In this document: positions 42,961-54,747 of the stretch, piece after piece
How positions within the stretch are numbered: position 1 is the stretch's first letter
Layout of the letters: every line of letters starts with the position of its first letter
Origin: Nematostella vectensis
Taxonomy: Eukaryota; Cnidaria; Anthozoa; Actiniaria; Edwardsiidae
DNA length: 64,000 nt
Assembly (NCBI RefSeq): GCF_932526225.1
Contig: NC_064037.1
Coordinates: 16,244,601-16,308,600, forward strand
Direction: 5' to 3'
Notes under the pieces: model-generated
Told to the model about the DNA's origin: nothing
Seen by the model: the letters and a program-made list of their open reading frames with translations, nothing else
Databases searched by the model: none
Made by a program: the position numbers and the translations under genes

Positions 42961-43901
42961 GTCACGCGGTATGAGGGCCGCCCCAGGAATGAGAACAAGT
43001 GGAACCTGAGTGTCGGGAGACCGGACAAACTTGTACTTGGAGAGGATCTGGAACAAAACCAACTTGACTTCATTCAGAGCGAATCTCATCCCGATGCAGT
43101 TACGCGGTCCGGCGCCGAAAGGAATGAACTGGAATGGATGCCTGGATTCCTTTGCAGGACCACGAAATCGCTCCGGGTCGAACTTGTCCGGTTCTGGCCA
43201 TGCGTCCGGGTCGTGGTGCAGTGAATAGATAGGAATTGTGACGTCCATGCCAGCCGGGATAGTGATGCCATTGATGACACAAGCCTGGGCGCACTCTCTG
43301 TTTATCGTGTGAGCTGGGGGGTGGATGCGTAATACTTCATTCACCACACAGTCCAGATACTCCAAATCATTGGCTAGCTCCTGGGGAGATTTCTCCGAGT
43401 TGGTTTCCGCAGCCATCCTGATCTCAAGCCTCAAGCGCTCCTGTACCTCTGGGTTAAGGGCCAAGTAGTACGCTGTGGCGGAAAGCGTGTTGCTGCTCGT
43501 TTCGTGTCCAGCCAGAAGGAAAGTCACCGACTGCGCGATGATCTCAGGATCGGAAAGCTTTCGGCTACCGTCGGGGTTTACTGCCGACAGCATTAGATCC
43601 ACAAAGTCTTTCCGGTTGAATGTTTTATCGTGCCTTTTGCTGAGGATCTCTTTAGAGAGGTCTATGAAATACTTTATATTGTTATTTTGGATGAGAAATC
43701 GGAAGATTTTGAATAAGACAGAAGCAAACGGGAGCATCAAAAACATGCGCAGGAAAGTAGGAGATTTGAAAATCTCCTTCGCCTTGTCACTGAATGTGTT
43801 GTTAGGGTTCTTCTGGACTTGAGAGTCGATGCCAAAAGCTGTCGAAAGAATGATCTCAAGGGACATTGGAGAAAACATGCCCAAGATATCCACACTTTCA
43901 C
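42931..43901 (-). CDS. P450 gene A exon 2
   Basis: Encodes residues 176-498 with I-helix, K-helix and haem-binding loop; stop TGA at 42931-42933. Confidence 0.92.
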
Positions 43902-46900
43902 CTGGAAATAGAGAAAATATATTTTTAACGTCTATGAGCGCTGTATTATATGTCACGTCACAATATTGATCACATTATGTCACGTCACAATATTGATCAC
44001 ATTATATGTCACGTCACAATATTGATCACATTATATGTCACGTCACAATATTGATCACATTATTTCATGTCACAATATTGATCACATTATAAGTCACGTA
44101 TATGCCACGTTACAATATGGGTTAGATTATATGTCACGTCACAATATTGATCAAATTATGTCACGTCACAATATTGATCACATTATATGTCACGTATATG
44201 CCACGTTACAATATGGGTTAGATTATATGTCACGTCACAATATTGATCACATTATGTCACGTCACAATATTGATCACATTATATGTCACGTCACAATATT
44301 GATCACATTATATGTCACGTCACAATATTGATCACATTATTTCATGTCACAATATTGATCACATTATAAGTCACGTATATGCCACGTTACAATATGGGTT
44401 AGATTATATATCACGTCACAATATTGATCAAATTATGTCACGTCACAATATTGATCACATTATATGTCACGTATATGCCACGTTACAATATGGGTTAGAT
44501 TATATGTCACGTCACAATATTGATCACATTATATGTCACGTCACAATATTGAAAACATCATATGTCACGTCACAATATTGATCACATTATATGCCACGTC
44601 ACAATATTGATCACATTATATATCACGTCACAATATAGATCACATTATATGTCACGTCACAATATTGATAACATTGTATGTCATTTCATAACATGGTCAC
44701 ATTATATGTCACGTATATAGGTAATGGGTTGAAGCGTAAACATACATTTTTGGAATCCCCATGGAAAGGGCTTTTACATGGTATATATCTTCCAAAATGT
44801 TCAAGGGGAAAGGGTTTACTTTCTGGCCCACTACCTAGGTTTTTCCCCCCTGAGCATCCAGTGGTTTAACTCACACGTTCTATGGCGGGTTTCACAAAAT
44901 AAGGAAACATGTTGGGGGTAACCTACTTTTCCTATGTACACTTAAACACATTTTAGTTTTGATACGGTCAAATCTTCAGCACAATAAAACGTGTTATATA
45001 AAAATACTGTTTGCTGATTTACAAAATTGCCATATGGATGATATGAATGCCCAAAGTATTCTTGAATTTATAAAGGAGTCAGCAAATTTAGACAACATTC
45101 CTATTGGTCAAGAGCAAACGTCAGAGCAAAGAATTTGCTATTAAGCCAATCAAATTGCTAAACAAATCTAGGCGCTCCAGTGTTGACATCATGACTAGTC
45201 TGATTAAGGTACTTCGGATATTGATTTGCTTGTTTTTGAATGTTTTGCTCGAGACCGAGTTTGACGAAGAGGTAAGACTTGCTCAAAGCCTTCACCATTG
45301 CATTCGCTTTCATAATAAAGTACTAGTCCGGCGGATATGTGAAGATTTTACCTTGAATTGCGCACTTTTTGCTAAAGTTACCAATTTTAGCAAAGTGGTA
45401 GTTTTTAATTCCCCTTACAAGATAGGCTATAGAGCCAAGCTCAGTTCTGCTTTAATTTTTGCTTAATAATGGTATTGATTTGGCCGCCATTTTGAACCGG
45501 AAGTAAACTAACTTTGAACCGGTAGTAGTCAAGTATAATACTGGCACGCTTGTTTCACTTTGCGCCTTTCAACAAAAATAAAAAAATCTTGTTTTAGGAG
45601 TAGTTAAGGGGAATCTTTACAAGATAGGCTATGGTGCCAAAAGAAAATCTGATTTAATCACGGATTATCTTGGGATATCAAAATGGCCGATAATTTAATC
45701 CGGAAGTAAAAATCACGCGTCGATACTCACTATTTTTGAAAGTCGTCAAATGAAATAAAAGACACCTGTAGCCAGCCCAGGTATACCAAATATACATGCT
45801 TAATAGCTGGACCAAGAGAAAAGAAAGAATAGACAAAAGCAACTGCTTATGTGACAAGCCTGGTGGGGATACCAAGAACCACGGGAGCGGGCCGCTCCAC
45901 CAATTGACTTCAACGTCTGTAAACGACCGCATACATGAATATGTGCAAGTGCTACAAGATGAACAGTTTCTAACTGTAGGAACCGTTAATCTGGTGGCCT
46001 TTCCTTGCCTTTCTTCCTTATTCTACAGAAGAGTCAAAGGAGTATCACTCCAAATAAATACTGGTAGAATTTCACGCATTTACAGGCGTGATACTGTATC
46101 CTGTTGTGCGGGTAGGGGGAAAAGACAGTACTTGCGGTATTCCCCGAAGCCACAGATGCTTTTCGACAGCTAGCCTTTAGGCCAGTCGAGATAAAAAACA
46201 GAATGTTTAGCAACACTTGAGTGCTTTCCACTGCTACTATACGACCGAACAAGTACAGAGAGTCGGAAGTAGACAAGGCAAGAATGCAGCTCTTCGTGAA
46301 GAAAGGAAAAGCATTTGATGTCATTCTACCGACGAAGGCAGCTCTGCCTCAGTACTTCCGTCTTTTTAGCAGAATGGACAACAGTTGCCATAGCCGCTTT
46401 GGACAAACGCTACCAGAGCTTTTCAAGGCGTGCCAATAAGCCCCAAGAACTATATAGATGAGGAACCAAGAGCTATTAGATGCAAGATAGGCTACCCAGC
46501 AAGCTGCACTTGCACCCAAGCCAGCATTAAATGTTCAGCCCTTTGCAGCTGAATCGTATAACGATAAAGCTGTAAGATATCTGAACTGTATTAAATGAAG
46601 ATAACAATTCTCATCGGAACTTGTAATTACGTTAGACCGACGCATATGAAACACACTCTTAAGAACGTCCAGCCTGAGATTTCACTAATTTTTAACAAAA
46701 TACCGAGGCTCACATAGCATGAACACATTTTCTTTATTATTCAATTGGTGCACTCTTAAATGCAAAATACAACTGTCATTTATCATTTGCGTGACTCTGT
46801 TTAAAAAAATGTCTCATTGCTTATTCGTATATGCATTAAGCTGGTTTTATTAGAGTGTACAGAAACAGGTTTGGAAACTACTTCCGGTTTAAAAAAAAGT

Positions 46901-48190
46901 AAAATTAATAGCAGAAACCTAATCAGTTTTGCCTTTTTTAGAACTTTAAGAGTATCAAATGGATTTCATGATTTTTTTTAGTCTTAGACAAGATGTGCAT
47001 CTCTGTGCTTTCAAAAATGACAAATTTAATCTCCAGTGCAAAATGGCGACAATAAACCATATTAGTCGGTGATAAGAGCCGGTTTTATCTTGGCTCCATA
47101 GCTTATCTTATAAAGGTTATTTCAACCTACAACTGCAATAAAATTCGTGTCTTTTGCTAGAAGGCGCGGGGTGAAATAAACGTCCCTGGTTTTACTATCA
47201 ACTTAAAGTTGGATATCACCTATAAAGTTCCAAAAATGACAAATTTGCGGGTATTTTCAGAAATCTTGGGTTTAAATACATTCTTTGACTTTCATTTTAG
47301 TTGTATAGTGGAAAACAGTATCAAAATGTGCAAGTTTATTTATTTTTAAGAAAAAGGTAGTTTACTTCCGGTTCAAAATGTCGGCCAAATCAATACTTAT
47401 CGTTAAATAGAAATTAAAGCCGACTATGCTTAAATTGGAAACTTTAGCAAAAAGTGCGCAATTCAAACACATATCCGCCGGACTATATGCTTTTATAAGT
47501 GGGATCAGGGGATGAGGGGGCTATCTTTGTTGTCTATACACCCTCCAGGTGTCATGATATTCTTTAAAAAGTATAAAAGTTGCCAGCCCACTTCCTCGCA
47601 TAAGTAATGAATGGTTCCATATACCCCACGGTCGTCCACGGGTTCGTTCTTAACATCCTCTCACCTGTGTCTGCCACTTTGCCAATCTTATCCATCAGTG
47701 TGTCACATGACTCTCTCATCTTTGGGGTCATCTGTCGCAATTTCCCGGATGTGAATGTTGGCGTCAGTGTTGAGCGGATACGCTTCCAATTGTCGTCAGT
47801 GGCAGAGAACATCCCATGCCGCATTTCGCTGCGTATGTCTTTGAACACTACGAACCTGTTACGGAAGTTCTGGAACTCTTTCACCATCACGTGTTTGAGA
47901 ATCTCGGGGTCGCCCACGACGATTGCAGGGGTTCTACCAACAGACCAAGCGAACACCTTCCCGTATTCCTGCATAAGTCGAACTGGGGCGACATGGATTC
48001 CACCAAGCCTTTGGATGTCTCGGAGATTACCAATGTACGGCAGGGGGGGTGGGCCGGGGATGTTTAGACCTTTAAGTACTCTAAAGCTGCTTACTCCTAC
48101 CCAGTATATCACGGCCAGTGCGATGAGTAAAATCAGGGTACCCGCCAGAAAGTAGACAGTGGGGACGTTGACGCTGTCTAGAATATGCAT
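42931..48190 (-). CDS. cytochrome P450, CYP3 clan (gene A)
   Basis: Two exons, 47665-48190 and 42931-43901, join in phase 1 (GACACAG|GTGAGA donor; CTATTTCCAG acceptor) to give 498 residues, normal for a microsomal P450. N-terminal membrane anchor at about 11-33, Pro-rich hinge IPGPPPLP (44-51), C-helix WKRIR (135-139), I-helix AGHETS (306-311), K-helix ExxR (364-367), PERF (418-421) and haem loop FGAGPRNCIG with Cys444. TPTFTSGKLRQM is typical of clan 3 (CYP3/CYP5-like). P450s of this clan are NADPH-reductase-dependent monooxygenases of the endoplasmic reticulum; the substrate cannot be read from sequence. The ATG at 48190 is conserved in gene B. All key residues are present. The 3763-bp intron carries a minisatellite and a transposon. 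Confidence 0.93.
43951..44712. repeat. 29-bp intronic satellite in P450 gene A
   Basis: The main unit is TCACGTCACAATATTGATCA then CATTATATG. Variant units with TATATGCCACGTTACAATAT and GGGTTAGAT recur in a higher-order pattern of roughly 280 bp. Confidence 0.93.
45323..47485. mobile_element. 2163-bp inverted-repeat transposon in the P450 A intron
   Basis: Ends are long imperfect inverted repeats of 125-190 bp: TAGTCCGGCGGATATGTG, then TTGAATTGCGCACTTTTTGC, then TTGATTTGGCCG and CATTTTGAACCGGAAGTAAA. TA lies at both borders (45321-45322, 47486-47487). The paralogous intron of gene B has an uninterrupted AAAGTATGC at 60201-60209, so the insertion site and ends are certain. No transposase was found. 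Two shifted frames (45796-46170, 46221-46439) contain LFVKKGKAFDVILPTKAALP, possibly a decayed cargo protein. Confidence 0.9.
47665..48190 (-). CDS. P450 gene A exon 1
   Basis: Encodes residues 1-175 plus one base: signal anchor, hinge and helices A to C. The frame is open upstream of 48190, but without another ATG in good position. Confidence 0.9.
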
Positions 48191-48391
48191 GCTGTGCTGG
48201 TTAAACCCTGTTATCAATATAAATACGTCACTACACTTAGAAATAACAGAGAGCAAATCATGTTCTCGCAACAGCAGGTCTTATCAGGGTCGATGCATTG
48301 TTGAAACAAATCAACACAAGGATGAAAACTGATATAGGTTTTACGCCTCTAAAACAGAGTATTTTCACGGTAGTGAAGGGCTATAGCCGAA

Positions 48392-48457
48392 TTGCGTGAC
48401 CGACAAAAAGAACAGGGATTACATGGACGCAGCGGAAGAGTATAGAAGGATTGCGTG
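48392..48457. promoter_or_regulatory. two TTGCGTG-core repeats upstream of P450 A
   Basis: GAATTGCGTGACCGACA (48392-48398 core) and GGATTGCGTGACCTAC (48451-48457 core) lie about 200-270 bp upstream of the ATG. TTGCGTG fits the TNGCGTG core bound by AHR/ARNT-type bHLH-PAS factors. Function is inference. Confidence 0.4.
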
Positions 48458-48529
48458 ACCTACTCGTGACCTTGGCTTGAGTGTTTTTTTTATTTATACG
48501 CAGTGGATATATGCCCAACAGATTTCAAT

Positions 48530-49025
48530 TTCTTCAAATAACCCAGTAAATTGTCGACCTATTGAGTCGACAATTTACTGTTGAGAAAGGGCAAGTCAAT
48601 CTGAGTAAGTTTTGTTGTCGGTATTGAATGTTTTCTGTTGTCTGTGTACACCATAAAATCGCAATGTTAGTGCCACTATAAATTTTCTACAATATGCTGC
48701 TAAATTACGCCAGTTCTCAATTTGCTAGAATATCACGGTAAATTGTCAACCTTGTGGATTCAAAGTATTTTATATTAGCTTAGAAAGGTCAAGCGAATCT
48801 AAATTGAGCTTTTTTTGTTGGAGTTGAATGTTTTTCCTTGCTTGTATACATTCTTAACACCTTTCCCAACTGTGTAGCAGATAAAATTGTGTCACTAGTG
48901 TCACTAAAAAAATTTCAATTCCGACAACAAAGCTCATTTCAAAACCGCTTCCCCTTTCTAAACAAATATATAATAATTTGAACTTACTAGGTTGACAAAT
49001 TACTAGCTTATTTGAGTAAATTGGA
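48530..49025. repeat. ~185-bp repeat, two direct and one inverted copy, with a perfect hairpin
   Basis: TAAATTGTCRACC followed by GAAAGG-CAAG and TTTTGTTG-GTATTGAATG occurs near 48547 and 48735. The reverse complement appears near 48905-49005. CAGTAAATTGTCGAC (48544-48558) and its exact complement (48566-48580) form a 15-bp stem with a 7-nt loop. Confidence 0.55.
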
Positions 49026-49080
49026 AACTGTCGGCCATGTAGTCCATTGAGGACATTTCTCGACAGTAATCCATCCAAGA

Positions 49081-50220
49081 CCTGTCCCGACTGCCGGACA
49101 TATAGCCACTGCGTTTTTTATAATTATTACACTCGTCTGAAAAATGCGCACCCCAAATGATCAATAGCAATATAATACTAATGTTGTTATTTTAAAACTG
49201 CATTTTAGAACACATCAGACTAAAAAAGCAATATGTTGCTGCTATCTGAGCCTCGGAATGTTCTTATCATGTTCTTACAATTTGGTGAAATCTCAGCCTG
49301 GACGTTCTTATAAAAAAAGTTCTTATAAAAAAAAAGATGTAATATGACAACTGTTTACTGCTGTCTCGCTTTTTATGCTCTCGTGAGCACGGTCAAGACA
49401 AACAACGCGTTAGGGTCACGATTCAACACTTTTGCAAACATACAACGAAAATTAGCGATCTTTCTATACTCCATGTCAATGGAATAAACGTTTACTTAAG
49501 AATTAAAGAACCTAGTATATCAAAACATTCTCGATAACAAGAAAAGGCTAGTATTAAGGTTAACGATCGCTACGCCAGCGTGATTAATAATTTGCATAAT
49601 TACTGCACTCAACATAAAAAATACCGCGTTCGATTACGCAATAAGACAACTTAGATAAAATAATGATCGTCAAACACCGACATAAACACTGGTCTATCAA
49701 GTAAGAAAAAGGAATACCGGTACACTAAAATAACAGTAGATTGCGATACGGGGGACAAGCTATGAACATTTCGTTTTATATCGGTGTTCGAAGCCAGAAA
49801 AAGTATGGCTGATTCAACCAGATCAAAATTACCAAGAAAACATTACTAAGAACGATGGAGAATGAAGAGCGCTGTATGAAAAGCCCTGTATACCATATCA
49901 ACATGTGATGATGATAATAATGATATGGTGTCCAACATCTCTGAGATTATGATAATAATATTGTTTTGAATGATGAGGCAAATAGTCGCTACCATACTTT
50001 GGCTATGACATCACATCATAACCAATTTGTTATCATTAGCTCGTGCAACCTTACACAGTTCTTTTCAATGCTAACTATTTTTACCTTTCAGCCAAGATCA
50101 GATAATCTTGTAGTAGATCGTGTAGTCTTGCAGTAGAAAAGATGATTTGACAGATTTGTTTATTTCCTTGTTAAGTGTTCGACAGAAAGAGCCTGAGACC
50201 TAATGACCTTTACGCTTGTC
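49081..50220. other. upstream part of duplicated block A
   Basis: Similar over most of its length to 61690-62600 (for example TTCGTTTTATATCGGTGTTC and AGTATGGCTGATTCAACCAG). No open frame or gene motif; conserved only because the P450 block was duplicated. Confidence 0.6.
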
Positions 50221-50224
50221 TGTT

Positions 50225-50353
50225 AGCAAATTGCTACCCTGCTAGGAGAGCTCTGTTCCTGTTTGTTTCTATCAGTTTACCTTGTCGCGTCTCTGTTCTT
50301 TAGCGGTCTCGTTCGAAGAGAAGAATGCTCTGCTAGCAGGGTAGCAAATTGCT
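50225..50353. mobile_element. 129-bp hairpin MITE with perfect 21-bp inverted repeats
   Basis: AGCAAATTGCTACCCTGCTAG (50225-50245) is the exact reverse complement of 50333-50353. The ends themselves contain a short palindrome (AGCAAATTGCT). It lies at the right border of duplicated block A. Confidence 0.75.
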
Positions 50354-50431
50354 CACGGCAAAAGCACCGCGGTGATCCTAGATCCAAAAAATTCTTAAAA
50401 CCTAAACAGAACCTTCCTTATTACACTTAAT

Positions 50432-50739
50432 TTTCGCGACGTCAAAATTTCGCGACTTTAAGATGGCGCTTTCGCGATTTTCCTATTTTCGTAAAAACTA
50501 GATCACTCTATTTTCGCGATTTTGGGAAAACAAAATCGAGCAATCCAAGTGGAATTAAAATGTGCTGTTAACATCAAAAGTGAAACAATTTGTAACATAA
50601 AGATGCGTGGGTAAAATTTAGTTTTATATAAATATATAAATACTTAGATGCTCATTAGGTACTATATGTACATTAGATGACTAAATAGACAAGGCGATCT
50701 TTTAAAATCGCAAAATTCGCGAAATTTAAGTGACGCGAA
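50432..50739. mobile_element. ~308-bp MITE with TTCGCG-rich inverted ends
   Basis: The left end TTTCGCGACGTCAAAATTTC and the right end, whose reverse complement is TTCGCGTCACTTAAATTTCG, match imperfectly over about 35 bp. No coding capacity. Confidence 0.45.
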
Positions 50740-51718
50740 CTAATAGCAAGGGGGGGGGGTAATTGTTAATAACAAAAAAAATCAAAATTACCTATTTTCT
50801 GCATAGAATTACAGAGTAGGGCTGGAAATACGTCAACAATTTTTTTACAGCGTTTTTTTGCACCATTTAGCGGATTTAGGCTAAATTTCTATTTCAGTCA
50901 TCACTAGCGTGAAATATTCAAAGGCGATCCTACACATACACATAGCTTAATATAACTGAATAAAAAATACGGGGAACGAATTTGTATTTTGTTCGTATAA
51001 ATAGCAGCTGGTAGGAATATTTGTTTTCTTTATTTAGTTTTTATTTCTTTATTATTTTATTTTTTTTTTTGGACGACCAGAATCAGTTCAATATGTGGTG
51101 ATACAGCCTCCGTGAAACTTGAAAAAAAATCTGTGGAAGAGAAAAAAGTAAGATATATATTTAGAATTTCGACCCGAAAAATTGACGGCGAAGTTCAGTC
51201 CGTTCGAAAAGCGTTTATATTAGCCTTTATTACCTGAGTTTTTGCAAATACAAATGCCAATTGTGTATGATAACTCATGTCAAATTTGGTTTCGCTATGT
51301 TCAATAGAAAGAAAGTTGTAACATTTTGAATAACATTACCATTTTAGAATAACTTTCCGCAAAACTGACCCATTTTCCGCAAAATTTAAACAATCAACCT
51401 TGGAATTTTAGAGATATTTGTCCGTCAATGATAAAATTCGGTCCTTTAGACAACTTCTATGCTCGACTAGACTACATAGAAGCGCATTGTTGGGGCAGGG
51501 GAATTTTTTAAAGTGAGGGACTTTTCGTGGTGGCGTTTCACGCCTCACACAGTCTCTTACCCAGACGCCGCGCGATGCATGACGGTCAGGATGCGGTTTC
51601 GGGGTCGCTTCGCTGGCAGAACTCAGGAAATATCTTGCAAGCAGCGTTTTTATGACCGTTTTTTTACTTTTTTTTGTGCACAAGTCCAAGGGCCTACCTA
51701 CACACACTCGTTGTAAAC

Positions 51719-52751
51719 AAGAGACCATGATATAAGAGAACGAATCCCCGTGGCCCATGTTGTCGTCAATGAAAGCTATTTTTAGATTGTGCGAGCTTGT
51801 CAATCATAGCATCCATATATGGTTCGTCGCGACATATTTGGTTATTGGCACCACGAGCTAGTACAATTTCACACCAAATTTTTCCCTCTGCACATCTTTA
51901 CTTCGTTCGCTACCTGTTTTTATCCTTTTAGCTGCTCTTCAAGGCTCATGATCACAATGCTACTCATGGGGTGGTGTCCTGTTATCTGTTAAGTTATCAA
52001 ATATTCAGTTATCTAAATGTTATATAAATAATTGAACGGGGAGACGGTGAATTTGGAGTTCATTCAAGATGCATCGTGCAGTTCTTTTTCTCTGCAATTC
52101 GGCGAGATAGAATACCAAGCCATTCTCAGAGTCTATGTTATGTATTTTAATACAAGAAAGCCTTTATATTTCTTTGATTTATAACATTTTTAGATGAATG
52201 AACTTCACTTCTTCACGCAGATGTTCAGAAACCATGTCACTCAAGAAACCCTTGTCACTGGGATAAGATCTACTTCATTATAAAGATTTGAAATCTTTTA
52301 TTTGTAATATCGGTGTGAATATAATGGTATTAAGTTCTGGATGTATCTTTTTCATTAAAAGGGAATTGGATTTATGATTGATTGTTGTGTTATAATTTTT
52401 AATAACTTTTACTGGGGAAATTGATCCCAGAGCCTAAAATCACGCACTTTACGCATTTCAATGTCCAAGAAACGGTTGATTGGCTCCAGCTACCTCTATG
52501 AAAGATCATTTTACAGCGTTCGTAAAAAAGGAAGGTATTTTCGGTCAAAAAGATTTCCAAAACATCCTTTGCCGGATCTCATTGCTCAAGATGTGATCGC
52601 GCGTAAGACTCATGTTGCTAGGAAACGTGAGCGCTAACCAATCAGAGACGTATCTAAAAATAACTGCTTGTTCTAAAAATAGTTTTTACGGACGTCATCA
52701 TTGGAACATACCCTAATACGGGGTATTCCTTTTCTTACATCATGGTCTCTT
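51719..52751. mobile_element. 1033-bp TIR element with perfect 9-bp target duplication
   Basis: GTTGTAAAC occurs at 51710-51718 and 52752-52760. Inverted ends begin AAGAGACCATGATRTAAGAR. A 9-bp duplication and long inverted ends suggest a Mutator-like (MULE) non-autonomous element; no transposase is inside. A second, inverted, truncated copy lies at 55669-56493. Confidence 0.85.
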
Positions 52752-52760
52752 GTTGTAAAC

Positions 52761-53557
52761 CATTGAGTTTCCTTTTCGGTGGTTCCCTGTTCAATTAGAC
52801 GATACTTTCGTTTCGTAAAATCCAAGACGGCGGACGACACTGATAAGCTCGATACATCATTTCATGAAATGAATTTTGATGGTCTGAATGTTCTGGCACT
52901 TATTTTATCTCTTACTAATCTGGTGCTGCTCTGGTTTGGTTGTATTCATCACAAATATCTACTTTCAGAGATATAATTCGAGCACATACTTTATGTTCCC
53001 TAGAAGATCTCTAGAGCGGGGAAGTCACTATTCACACATGATCTTACGCCGAATTCCAAACTCCAGGAAAATATTTAGGCTATTTCTGCAGTTATCATGT
53101 GCATATGGAATTTTACAAGCAAGAAATGCAGTATGGATAGGTCTTTCTTCGTTTGTGAAAATTCGTAACATTTTCATCTCCGATTTCGTCCGCCATCTTG
53201 GATCTGTAATCTGCCAGTCGTTTTTTTTTGTCTTCGCTTCAGGATTCCTGTGGATGTCCGCGCAACAGCAAATAACGACTGGGTACAAGTCTGCGACACA
53301 CAGCGGTATGCAAATAAAGAGCGTCGTAGAAAAAGAACACATCAGTCAGGAGGCAAAGATTCCCTTACAGTACGAGACCAGTTCCGTATCACTTCATATT
53401 AAAATTGCTCTATCTTTTTTGCGGAGGGCCCAATGCTCATGATTTTTTCTAAGACGACTACAAATTTACTTATGCATATAATAATCATAGAAAAGACTAC
53501 ACATTTTCCAATTTTATTGATTTATGTGGTATTTTCTGTTTACACTTAGTGGGAGTA
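52761..53557. other. no gene supported
   Basis: Open frames on both strands (52888-53442 plus, 53028-53342 minus) have no domains. CCAAGACGGCGGACGAC near 52824 and its near-complement GTCCGCCATCTTGG near 53189 form an inverted pair. Confidence 0.3.
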
Positions 53558-54747
53558 GTTCCGTAGCAGCGGGCATACTTCCGTATCACCCAAAAATTCT
53601 GTCGTCTGGTAGGGATTTTTTTAATTTGAGAATCAATACAAACATAGTTACTGAATAACATAACACATCCCTTCCTTTTTGCTTAAAATTAATGTATAAA
53701 AATGATTTTAACTTCGCAATACAGCAGGTAAACAAACCAAAAATCGTCAATGGGCTTTCGCTCGCGTGCCACAACCCACACAAATACTGAAACGGCAAAT
53801 TAGACAAAATGCAAAAATGTAGAAGATAAGGTGAGCCTAGAATTGGATTATTTATTTTGATAATTTTCGTGCAAGAGAGCTCAACAAAAAGCCGTTTTTA
53901 TTTAAAGAATAAAATATGAATGCTACGGCCGCCAATGCGTTGTTGTCGTTTTTTAAGAGTTCTGCAATAACATGCCATATCCCTTTTTTAGTTAGCCAGC
54001 TAATGATTTAACTTTGGCTAATCTTGGCCGTTTCTTTTAATCATCCTCGCATATTGATATATCAATCACAGTTTCAGTAATTATTTTAATATAGAATAAT
54101 ATTTTATCGAGCGCTAACAATATCAAGGAGGTTGTCTTTAAAATGAAGTTCTTTATTCAGCCGAATGACTGAAATAAAAGGCCCACATAATAAAAATTAA
54201 CCGTTTAGAATTAACATTACTGGAATTAAAATGATCAATTGAGACGGGATAACCAAATCAATCCTTTTCGCGGCTTTATATCTGCAGTCAAACCAAAAAC
54301 ACACTATGGGAGCAAGGTGATGCGGAACTATTCCCACGTCCTCCGGGAAGCAGGGAAAACTAAAAGCAATGTAAATCGAAAAAATCGCATCAAGTCAGAA
54401 AAAAAGCCATACACATTAACAGACATTCTTTCTTCTAAGCATTCGTATAAAAATTGGGACATTCTTGTTAAAGGAGGTATTGTTTTCATCTGACTTTCGT
54501 GACGCGGGTCATTTCACTGTGCAGTAAGCGCCGCTCATTTTAGAAACAATTATGAAAATCGCTTCGAAATAATGATACTTTCTGAACAAGCCATTGGATA
54601 AAATAAGCTGGATTTATATCTCAGGAAAGGTTAATAGTTTTGTATCATTTAGGTAGTTTTGGATTGTTAAAATCTACAATATCCGAGGCAAAAAGATAAA
54701 AACAATGCTTAGTGATACGGAACTACGACTGCTACGGAACTTGTTAG
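53558..54747. mobile_element. possible TIR element with AGTTCCGTAGCAG ends
   Basis: AGTTCCGTAGCAG followed by TTCCGTATCAC at the left is mirrored by GTGATACGGAACTA and CTGCTACGGAACT at the right. The target duplication is unclear and no coding content is recognised. Confidence 0.45.

Noticed and set aside
47607..48155. 182-codon frame antisense to P450 exon 1 (and its twin at 60325-60873)
   Set aside because: Shadow of the conserved P450 exon on the other strand; no domain of its own.
52888..53442. 184-codon plus frame and an overlapping minus frame
   Set aside because: No recognisable domain, no splice pattern, and the region is bordered by MITEs.
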